A stretch of 64,000 nt of DNA from contig CAMHOY010000011.1 of the NCBI GenBank assembly GCA_946186915.1, positions 1 to 64,000 of the forward strand, given 5' to 3'. Every line of letters begins with the position of its first letter. Positions within the stretch are counted from its first letter, which is position 1. The translations under genes and the position numbers were made by a program. Below the pieces are notes generated by a model that made no database searches, was not told where the DNA came from, and worked only from the letters and a program-made list of their open reading frames with translations. Below are positions 49,501-61,500 of the stretch, piece after piece. This DNA is from an uncultured Bacteroidales bacterium. GTDB taxonomy: Bacteria > Bacteroidota > Bacteroidia > Bacteroidales > Paludibacteraceae.

Positions 49501-52500
49501 CCATTCCACAAAGTCGTCCTTAATCTGGCTGATCTTGTCGGAACATGCAGCGGTAGCAGCTTTGTCGGTGATAGTCTCGGTCGTACCGTCACGGTGTTTC
49601 TCTGTCTTGCTGACTACTACCGGCACATTATTCATGGCGGCAATCATCAGTTGGTGACCATACACCTGTTCCATCAGTTTTTCGCTATACACACCCTCGG
49701 CGCGGTTCTTTTCATTGCGGAGAGCATAGCCGCCGTAACTCTGTTCGTTACTGATCCATGCACTGCCAACATGTACTAACCGCAGGTTCTCTACGCCGAA
49801 CTTCTCTTTGAGATATTTGTGGTATAACTCCACCGGAATCCATGTCGAACCGATATTGAACTCAATGAGGTGCGCCGGAATATCCACAGGAATCACCTTG
49901 CGCAGTTCCTCAATGTTGGTATCATAGATGCCGTTCTCGTTGTGTTCCTCTGCATACGCCAGTTTCTCACGGACATTGCCGGACAGATACTCATGGCTGA
50001 CAACCATGTTACCGGTCTGCGGGTCACGGAAGGCGAGACGCGATTCTATAATCTCTTTCTCTACCTCCTCTTGCGGTCTGCCTAACCAAGTAGCAATCAT
50101 ATCGGGCCGCACGTTGCCGTACTGCTGCACGGAGAGAATAACGCCGTCTCGGGCGTTTTCCGCTTTCGGCTCTGCCTGTACACCAACGACACGCTTGGAG
50201 AAGACATCGGTCTTGCTAACCTCCACCTGCTTCTTGCCATTCTTGTCAATGGTCTCGCGGACATTCTCCAATGCCGCCATGCTTGCCCACTGCACATCGT
50301 AACGCAGGAAGGATAGCGACACGTTGCGGTTGAGATAGCCGTATTTCTTCACAAAGTCATCATAAGCACGGTTCAGCTTCTTAAGCAGCCCTTTCAGACC
50401 ATCGTCGCTGATACCTTTTGCCTGTTCTGCGAGTAACTCCTCAACGGCTGCTTTGAGCGTGTTGTAGTCCTTCAGCACTTCCGCTTTGGTGTGTCCCTTA
50501 ACCTTGGTCGGGTTGATACCATCCACCGGCACCACCATGCCATTATATACGCGGCATATCTCGTCCTTGCTGTTAAGAACGAGCGAACCGTAAGGCAGAT
50601 CGCCGTGATATTCCTCGTATGTACCCGGATTGATATTATTGCTTTCGCGGACGGTTACTGTCTGCACATCGCCGGTGGTAGGAATAGCATCAACCCATTT
50701 CTGCAGACGCTCCGACTGATTGATAGCCGGTGACGGATAACAGCCGGAGGTCGTTCCACCCCAACGTGTATCACCATGCTCAAAGCCGAAGCCCATCTCA
50801 CCGCCCATGCTCTCCGGGTGCTCCACGAAATAGCGGTTGTAGATTAGTTTCTTCTCTTCCGGTGTGTCCGTTACCCATCCGTTAGTCTTTCTATCCCATA
50901 TTTGCTCCGGCTCGGGCGTTGCTACACGTGCTACTTCGGTATCAAGTACATCAATGGCACGCGGGTCTTTCTGACCGTTCACACGTTTGCGTACTACAAT
51001 AATATCCGATGTAGCACTTGTACCGCCGAAAGTCTCACGGTTGAGACGGAAAGCAGCTATCACATCGGTCTCGCCCTCATTGTTGAGCCAACGGCGCAAG
51101 TCTTTACTGCTATCGAGTGTACCCGAAGATGTGATGAAGATACCAATGCCGCCTTGGCGCAGCTTGCGTACGTTCTTTGCTATACAGAAGTCGTGGATAT
51201 TACCGAAACGCTTGCTCAGGTCTTTCTCCTTCTTATCATACACACGCCAACCAGTCACAAACGGTACGTTCGTGATCACAAGGTCTTGTGAGTTATTGGG
51301 AATATCTACCTCTTGGAATCCGGCAGCATGTACCTGTGCATCGGGGTATAGTTGTGCCAATATACCTGCGGTGATGGAGTCTATCTCAACAGCCTGCAAG
51401 TTACTGCGGTCGCTTATAGACTGCGGCATCTGCGAAAGGATATTACCGATACCGGCACTACCCTCTAAGATATTACCGCCTTTGAAGCCGAGATGCTGCG
51501 CTACGCTCCATAACTCGTCAATGATAGCGGCGGGTGTGTAGTAGGCAGAGTTACGCGACAACTGCGCGGCCTGCATTTCCTCATCCGTCAGCAACTCTTT
51601 GATGACTTGGTAAGGAGATTTCTCGCCGTTCTGAACATAGTACGTAGTACCCGGCTCGCCTTTGAAGAACTCACCCAAACCACCCCAACCGGTGAACTTG
51701 GCTAATATGCGTTGTTCTTCCGGTGTGGCTTGTCTGCCTTCGTCCTGCAACTGTTTAAGCAGACGAATAGCCGCCAAGTTAGCCTCATAGCGGGCTTTGT
51801 TGCTCGTTGGTGCAGGGTCTGACGGATCATAGCGGAAGTTATGCGTATTCTTACGCTCACTCTCCGCAACGGGTTCTTCTACTGATTCAGTTGAGCGCTG
51901 CCCAGCAGTTCCCAAGCCTCGCTCTCCGTCATGCACCCGATGTTGTTCACTACGCGAACCCACTCCTCCGGACTGAGTTCCTTCATTTGTTTGCCGTTGG
52001 CTTCCTCCCAGCGTTCCATTCTGGTCCGCAGGTTGTCCGGCTGTCCTTCCTTGCGGGGCGCTACTTTCTCGCTCCCCATCATTTCGTACTTCGGTGCTTC
52101 CATTATCTTCGTTGTTTATAGGTTCTGTCTGCTCGTCAATAGCTGGAGTACTATTCTCCTGCGCTATGCCGTCGTTAATCTCATCGACTGCATCTGCGAA
52201 CAGGTCTAATACCTGCTGACTATCTGGAATGCGGGTCTTGTCGGCTTTCTTTTTCTTGTTAGCCTCTTGACGCTTCTTGGCCTGCTCCAATACCTCACTT
52301 ACACTCTCCGCTGGTGCGGTCTCTACCTTTGGCAGATAGTCTTTGGCATAATAGCGGATGTCCTTTAGTAACTTCTCGTAGGTCGGGAACGTCTGCCCGT
52401 AAGGACCATACAAGCTGCCGTAATTCTGATTGCCGGTCAGGTAACGAGGCGAACCGTTTGCGTTCGGGTTCTCTACTCGCCAATACATATCTGATATTAC

Positions 52501-55500
52501 GTACGACTCCTGAATGCCGTCTGGCTTGTAGTACAGATCTCTATTGGGATTGATACCAAGATGTACGTACAACTCCAGTCCGTCCTTAATCGGCAAGCGG
52601 AACGATATATCTCCACCGGCAGGTGCTATGTTAGCCGTTGCTAACTTCTTGCGCTTGTTTACCTCTACGCCGAGGTCTGCTGCAAGTTGCTTCGCCAATC
52701 TGTCAACGTCTTTGAGCGCTTTAGCCTCAGCAGACTTCAAATATCCATAACTCTCATGGAACGCTAACGGATCGTCCGTGTCTGCCTCGTAGTAACCAAG
52801 CACGGCTAACTGTTCATTGACTTGCTCTATGGCAGCATCAACCTTATCAATGGTCTCTTGGTGTTGAGTTATTTCTTCCTCAGTCGGTTCAACCTCCGGC
52901 GAAATAATCTCTATTACGCTTTGTTCCTCTGCGCTGCTCTCTTCTGATCCAGCATCTGGTTCAGTTCGCTCGATAGACGCTGCCTCTGCTGCAACAGTTT
53001 CTGCTTGCTTGATAGCAGTCTCTGTATCTGCAAGGACTTCATTTGTTGTAAGTTCTTCATCGCTTATATTATTAAATTTCTTTGCGTCCTCATAATCTTT
53101 GAATATGAATCCGCGATTCTTTGCAAAACTGCTATAGTAGCCGTTATTAGCCTTTGCGCGGGCTTTGAGCGCCTTAAAATCATCATCACTCAACCGCGGG
53201 CCTAATACGCTCACTACGTAAATATCTTCACCTGTCTTGGTATGTTTCGACTTGGATATAGTTCCTACTTCACGAGCGGCAGTTTTCTCCTCTTTCGGTT
53301 GCTGTTGCTCGATAGGGCTTATTCTATCCTCGCTTATATTGCCCATGAACACATCACCGAAAACAGGATTGGGTGCAAGCAAATTATAAGTACCGTCCGC
53401 ATTGAAAGAATCAATGGTAGCATCATACAACTTGCCATCTACCTTATTACGGTACTTTACCTTCTGTCCCTTTTCAAAGGTCGTTTTTTTACCTCCGCCG
53501 CCTTGACCGGCACGCTTTACGTCGGCATCAATTACGAATACAATGCTGCTATTAGTACGCATTGCGTTCTTCGGTAGTGCGTCACTAACTATATATTGTC
53601 CGTTACTGTACTCTCCTTCTCTATTGCCGGTTGGCTCAAAGCCTTTCGACCGCATGAGGTCGTCTATTTGCTCTTGCGTCGCATGTTCGGCATTGTCGAT
53701 AAACTGCTGTGTATAGATAGGATGTACGCGTTTGCTTCCGTAAATACTGCTGAATCCCCACAGAGAAAGTTTTGTTTCGGGGAAGATCTCGTTGTATAAC
53801 TCTACGCGTTCAATTAGGTTGGCAATCTTATCGGCAGAGTTCATCAGGTTGTTCATCTTATAGATTACATTTGCCTGTGTATCTACCCAGTTGTCATTCT
53901 CATTGCCGTTTGCAAAAACAGAAAGACCGTTTTCACTTGCGTATTTGGGAAAATCAACAAGGATACCATGCTCCTTTGCCCATTCTGACGCAAGTTTATG
54001 CTGTTCCTCAGCAGACTTGTCCTTTAGGAGTTCTCCGAGAGCCACCGCTGATGGTACGCTATCTCCTTCTCCCAGTCTATCTCTCTGTCCTTCTGCGCTG
54101 CGAGATATTCCTCTTGGAGTCTGCGGTACTCTTCCGCTGTTTTCTTCGTTGCTGCCATTGTTGTTATTGCTGTTTACGTTATCACCTTGTTTGATGGTCT
54201 TTGGCTTGGTACCAAAGGGAACATCGTTATTCTTCCACTCATAGTGGTCGAACAGCGGTGTGCCGGTTAATTGTGAATCTCGCCCTCTTTCAGGCTCTCC
54301 CGATTCCAATAACTCCGAAATACCGAGCGTGCTAATGCTTCGTCCTCCTCGTCCCAGTCGTTCGGGAAGAAGCTGCGTCTCCATTTCACGTATTCTTGCA
54401 AGCCTTGCTCGTAGGTCTTGTACTTTCTGTGAAGATAATTCGCTGATTGTGCCATATATATCTTTAGTTGAATAGTTATTAAATGTCTTGGTTGGTTTAT
54501 CGCCTATACCAGCCAAATAGTTTAGTGACAAATATCTGCCTTTCTCTGCAAAGCGAGCCATAGCACGCATGTAGGACGATTCCGGCGCTACTTCGTTATA
54601 ATAGAGTTCTACGGTATATCCTAACTCTTTGAGCGGTAAAGTAAGTTCGTTAATTATGCTACCACCGCCGATTTTAGGAATAACCACGTTGTCACCGTTG
54701 AGTGCAGCACGCCAAAGTGCCTCTTGCATCACGAGGTCACTCGCTTTCTGTACATAACCAGCACCGTCTCCGTTGTCGTACCCATCCAGCCAAGGTTTAA
54801 CATCGTCACTATCAATGATACGTGCGGAGTTCTGTTCAGCCAACGGCTCTGCAAACACGCTACTCTTACCACCTGCCGGACGACCGATGATAATGAACGC
54901 CTTGCGCTCACTCTTTATATCTCCACCCTCAAGCAGACGGTTTGCATATTCTTCTATTTGCTCTTGCGTCAATTCAAGCGAACCGCTGTTGCTGTCAATC
55001 TTCGCTTGCGCCTCGATGATAGCCGGATCACTCTTCAGGACTTCAAGAGGAATCATAACACCGTCACGGGATGCAAATGAGATATAAGATAACTCCGGAC
55101 GCTTATGCGGTTTCCTCTCTTTCTGTCCTAACTTGGCAAAGACCTCTTTCGCTTGTGGAGTGAGATAAGTAGTATAGTCTTGGGTATTAACGACTACCGA
55201 TAGACCATCGGCTGCGTACTCTTTCTCATTCGGCTGCAAAGTTACTAAATTATTTTGATTTCTCAAAATATTTTCGGCATTTTCTTCACTTTTTTGTGCA
55301 TTTTTATCAAAATTATCAATATCGAAGGCCATCACGGTTGCATAGTCGTCCATTTCAGCACGGAACGGCTCACCCTCCGGGATGTCACGCAGATAGTTAT
55401 ACATCTGTCTTGCGTACTGACGGATGCCGTCACCGAAATCTGCAATCAAGGCACGGGCAAAGTCGGCGAACTTACGTGCGCCACGCTCCACATGATAACC

Positions 55501-58500
55501 GGCAATAACAATCTGGTCGGCTACCATTTCGGGATCAATGCCCATATTGAGCCGATTGAGCCGCGCTCTCATACGTGCTTTAGCTTTTTCGTATGCCTCG
55601 TCCGTGAAGATGGTATTCTTCGGCTCTTCTGCTTTAGCCGCCTCACGCGCTGCCTTACGTTTCTGCGCCGCCTCTAACGGAGTAAGGTTCTCTGCGGATG
55701 CCGGTTTGTAACTCTCTGCCTTGGCACGGATAAAGGAAATATCTTCCCGCGCTTGGTCAGCGTCGGAAACGTCCATATAGTCAATATAGTTGCCGTTCTC
55801 GTTCTTGCGGTCGGTAAAGATGATACGCGAACCCTGTTCACTATCTATCACATCAACAAACGGTATTCCTTCCTCCGAAAGAATCTGCTTAACCTGTTCG
55901 CGGTCATCTGCCCAAAGTTCGTCACGCAATTCTTTTGCAGATGCTGCCTGTTGTTCTAACTCTGTTTGAATGTCAGCAGGGATGTCAACCTCCATCATAT
56001 TGTCGTACAGATAGAACTGCTCAAAGATGTCACGCGGCGTAGTATCACCCAGATAGATATTAGGCGTTACTGCTCCATTGGCTTGGAACTTGACAAACTT
56101 CTTGCCAGCATCGTCAGTAAGGACTTTCGACAACGTTCCTTCATAGCCGATAGAGTCCATGAACTTCTTCACTTCCGCAAGGCTATTAAGAGGCTTGTTT
56201 GGATCGAGCGGCTCTTCCGCCATAGCGGTAGAAGCAGCGCCTTCGGCTTTGACGCTCTTGTACTCGGCAAATGGTTTGGTCTTGCGATGGCTGGAGTCAA
56301 TCCATTTCTTAAACTCGTCCATCGTCACCTCCGTCACGGTGCCCATACCTTGCCAGCCTTCCTCGTAGTTACTCAGATAGCCGTTCTGCGCTTCCTCCAA
56401 AGAATCAAAGCCAAGCATACACTTGTGCTCGTCGAACTCGCCGGTATCTACATTGCGCTGATCCACCACAAAGACCTTATCGCTCGTCAGGTTCGGACCG
56501 ATGAACACATCTATATGGTCGCCGTCCACGCCCTCGGTGCGACGAATCTTGCCGTATGTATTGTGCATCTCCTGCTCCCATTTCTTGCCGTTAGCGTCCG
56601 TGCCGCGACGGATGCTGCCTTTCGGGTTCTCGATAGTGATAGGCAGTCCCCACAAGGTCACATGGCCCTGCTTGTAGTTCTCTGCTTTCTTCTGTGCCTC
56701 CGTCGGGTTGGTGTCCGTCTCTGCCTCGGCTTGTGCAAGACGCTCCTCCGGGGTACTTTCTGCTGGTGTTTCTGCATCCGGCAAACGGCTAATGAGCGCA
56801 GCGCCTTGACCTCCACTCCATTTATTGGAATCGAGATAGTTGAGACGGCGCCATATTTCCCTTAGCACATCATCTGCAGCAAGACGATACTCTGCCGTCT
56901 TGTTAGGCTCTGCAAGGTATTCTTCCTGCGTCTGCTGGTAAATATCCTCGACCTTTTTAAGATCACTCTTCTTATCCGGCAGTTCATCGAATAACAAACC
57001 ACGTGCATCGTTTCCGAACCCTGCGGTTGATAAATCCCAATTGGGATGCTGCGCTTTGTTAGCGAGTATAGCAATAAGTGCTCGCTGAATAGGCGATATA
57101 TTGCCCAATAGAGCAAAGTCCTCGCGTTTAATAGTAGCCGGAGTGACTGTACGACCATCGGTCAGGGTTATTTGTCGCTCGGTTGCGGTAATAAGAGATT
57201 GCAATCGTCTGCGTAGTTCCTGGGCGGCATTATCTCTTTCGTCAATGTCACCAATACCATATCTATCCAAAGCAGACTCTAACTCATCAACAATACTGTT
57301 CACCTCCATATTACCTGCAGCAATATCTCTAACAGATTGTAATAAGGTATATACATTATCATCAGCGCCGGTATCGTACAAAGCGAATGCCTCCTCAATA
57401 GCCTTTACTTGGCGCGGATTTAGTTTTTCTTGTTCATTACTTGCTGGTGCGCTTGCAGGAGCATTGTCATTTTGGCGGCCTGCACTTGGTCGCTCTGTTT
57501 CTGTTGGTTCTTTGCCATAGCGTTGTAGTATTAAGTTCTTCAATTCGGTCTGGGTCAGCAGATCACCGAAGATGTCCACCTGACCGCCTTGTATAGTTTT
57601 CGCTTGCTCGTTGTAGAGGTTCAGCACATCACGGAAAGCATCTACACCTCCGTCGGTCATTTCCTCTGCAAGCAACAGTTGATACGGTGAGTAATTCTCC
57701 GCAGCAGTATGTACCTCTCCGTCCTCGCTCATTACAGTTTGACGAACAAAGGATTGGAACGGTACACCGGCTCTGCGTACTTCATAAAGCAGACGGATAG
57801 CATCGTTGATGTCGCTCTCCAGCGAGAACTCGCCCAGGGACTTGTTATCCAGAATCTGCGGCAAAGCACGCATGATAGAGTTCTTGAGTGCTGCATCATC
57901 TCCCATGAGACGGATGGTCTCGTTACTGAATGCCGTACCAAAGAGGATATTGGACAATCTCTCGCGTCCGGTGTCGGACAATTTGTCGTTATTCACCATC
58001 TCGGCACGCTCACGCTGAGCGATAATACCCTCCGTGATCAGACGGTTAATCAGTTCGAACGGCGCTTTGCGGTCATTGAAGAAAGCGTCAATCGTATTGA
58101 AGCCATCTACAGCCGCCAGCACTTCGCTGATAGCCTGCGGTGTGAGTTTGCGGGCATAACCAGCCGCCTTGCCTGTGTTGCTCTGCGTCTGGGTCTCTTG
58201 CTCGTTGAAGATAGCGAGTGACTGCGTAGAGTACGGCAGGCGCTCGTCGAGTTGGAAAGCGACGCGGGCATGAGGAATAGAAGCCACCTGCTCCGGCGTG
58301 AAGCCGTACATAAGTGCGTTCTTGGTCAGCGACTCCATATAGGCTGCATCGGTGCCGTTGATAGCGGCTAACTGTCCCGCCATCATACGACCGTTGCCGT
58401 TATAAACCATACCCTCGTCGCTGATCACCGGCATGTTCTTAATTGCATTGCCGTTGAAGTTCTGAGCGATAGAGGTCACTTTCTGTTGCTCCTCCTGGTC

Positions 58501-61500
58501 GGCGGTGTAGTCGCGGTCGTTGATAGACTGACCGTCTGCCGTAACAGGGTAGCCCTCGGAGCGTTGGAAGTTGGCGGTGGCGTTGTGGCTTGCCGTCACT
58601 CCTTCCGGTGCAATAAGCACATAATGACCGGCTAACTCGCGGCCGTCCGGCAAAGTCGTTGTCCCTGCGTTACCGATAATCTTGGGAGCTGCGTTGTATC
58701 GTTCTACCATGGTAGCATTAGCGGTTGTACCCTCTTCCGTCTTGCGGTTCTGTTCACGCGCTGCCATCAGTTTATCACGCTGCGCTTGCTCTGCGGCTAA
58801 CTCCTCGGCGGTCTTGATCTGACCTATGGCGAGTTTGACATCCTGCCAATACTTAACCGCTGCATCGGCTTGCGCCTTGAACGCTGCGTTCTGCTCGTCC
58901 TCGGCGATACGTTGCGCGATATTCAGGCTATGCGACTTCTGCGATGCCGCTTTCTTTTGCACTTTCTCCGCCTCTTTCAGTTGGTCGTCGGCATAACTGA
59001 TAGCGGCAGCGTTGTTCTGCTTGAACGTGTCATAGAGGATCTGCGCGGCTTGCGGCACTTCAATCTGATTCCATGCGGGGTTGCCTTCCTCGTCCGTGGG
59101 GTATGCCGGAGCAACCCCCGGTGCTTCATTACCGTTTTCACCGGTGGTAATAGGCGACGATGACTGGTCATTAGAGGCGCTTTCCACCGGTGGTGCTGTT
59201 TCTGCACGTACCGCACCCATATTAGCAAGGTCGTCTTCTGTAAAAGTGTACAAATTGCCGAACTGATCCGGTGCAATAGTCTCATACACTCCGTCACTAA
59301 CTTGACGTAAGCGTACTTCTCCTGCATTAGGAAGACCTTCAGGGAATGTGTACGTGACGATATTATCCTCCATCTCGCCTTTTGCCACGGCAAGTGCTTC
59401 TGCTGCTTGCTCATGGGGGATGATGGTGGTGTTCGGCATATTGTCGGGACCGATGATCTCTACCTCAATACCCTCGTCGTTGATATTAACGATGGTCGAA
59501 CTCTCCGCGCTCTGCTGTCCGTTCTGCTTGAGATAGACCTTATCGCCCACATGGAAGAGGTCATTATTAGCGTACTGCGCAAAGTAATGGTCGGTCATTT
59601 GTTCTATACGCTCCTGTGCGGACTGCGGTGCATCGAGAATAGTCAGTTCGTCGGCAGGTACTTGCTCAACCGTTCCGTCGGTCATCTTGATAGTTACGAG
59701 TTCTTTACCGCTGGTATTGATTGTACCATCTGCGTTAGTTTGAACGCCGAGATTTCCAAATCTCACATAGCCATCTGCCCCGTCTTTACCTTTTATGCCA
59801 ACATGATATACATTACCATCGTCATGAGTAATATATGATACTTCTTGCCGTGCTACCTCGGTTGCCTGCTGACGGAGTTGCGTCTGCCGGTCTTGCGGCT
59901 GCTGCTTGGATGCAAACTCTTCCGCAGCACGCACCATATAGTCCTCCATTGCGGAATCAACAGTACGTTTTTCATTGTCCGACAGTTTTTCATACTTCTC
60001 CATCAGATCACCGACCATTTGGTTATATGCACCTGCTTGTTTGGTGTAGTCGCCTAACACTTGGTCTAACTGCTGCTGGTATGCCTTAACATCCTCAATA
60101 GGTGCGTTCGGGTTCTCGGACATGTACTTATTGAGCAGGTTGTTGTAGGTCATACTCATCTTATCGAAGAAAGCACGGTCGCTATCAGATGCCTCTATCT
60201 GGCTGACGATACGGCTTGCTTCCTCTGCGGTTGCTCCGCTGCTCTGCAATAAGCCTTGCAGGGCTTGGCGGCTCTGTCCGTAGTCTTTTACTACTGCGTT
60301 TGCAGCCATGCGGTTGATAGCGGCATTGGCTCCACCACCGAAGATAGACATAGGAAGAATAGTGAGGAATGTTTTGCCTATTCCCTCCGGAGTCAGCATC
60401 TCACCTAACTCACCACGCAGACGCTGGTTGCTTGATACGCTCTTCTCGTCCACATTGGAATAGAACGGGTTGAACGAACGCAAGGTATTAACACCAGCTG
60501 CAATAACTTCCTCACCTGTTTCTCCAATAGGCGAGTTAATGTAGTTCTCTACAAAATGCCCGAACAATTTGTTCTTACCCCACAATGCCGTAGCATCAAT
60601 AGGAATCATCTTACTCATACCACGGTCAATAAGACGACCACCCCAACGCTCCGTGCCGGTCTCTACCATTTGACCTGTGAACGAACGTGCAAGATCTTTA
60701 AAGCCATAGTTGCCGTCACCTTGCAGAATCTCAGTCACGCGGTCTTTGTATATATTAGAATACGTAGATGGCATAGCCGCAGTCTGCGCAAAGTCGTATG
60801 CAAATGTTTTACCAATTTTTCCTGCTACGGTCTGCGTTGCGCCACGTTCTACCAGATTACCTGCTGCGTCACGGATAGCCGTTCCTCCTAACGAGCGAGC
60901 CAGTTTCTCGGCAAAAGCCTTTCCTACTTTACGTTCTGCCAACTGCACAAGCCCACGTTTAGCTGCTGCACCTGCACCGGCTGTGAGGTACATTTCCACC
61001 ATGAACGGAATACTCTCCGCAGCTCCCTTACCTATTTCATAACCGGTAGAGAGATCAGAGCGCATATCCTGCACGGCGGTGGACATCAGGAACGTTTCTA
61101 ATAACAGTTGCTCTTCTTTGGTTAGTGTGTCATAGCCGCCTTTGTTCATCTTATTAACGATGCCGTTGAGGTTTCCATAACGCACTAACTCCGTCACACC
61201 GGCAGTCCATGTGTCATAGTCGGTGATTTGGTCTGCCAAACCTTGTCCCCAGTTAGCAATACCACTACCACGACCGTATTTAGAAGGAGCATTATAGAGG
61301 TCAATAGTCTGATTAAGCAAGTGTTTTGCTCCTCGCATATCGTTACCATCCTGTTTCTCATTGGACAGAATACGTTTCTGAAGGTCTTTAATCTCCTCAC
61401 CCAACTTAGGCATAGCTACTTGACGATCACGATAGGCTTTCTCTTGTTTGAGCGTAGCAACCTGCTCATTACGCCTCTTGGCGGCTCCCGGGTTATCCAG

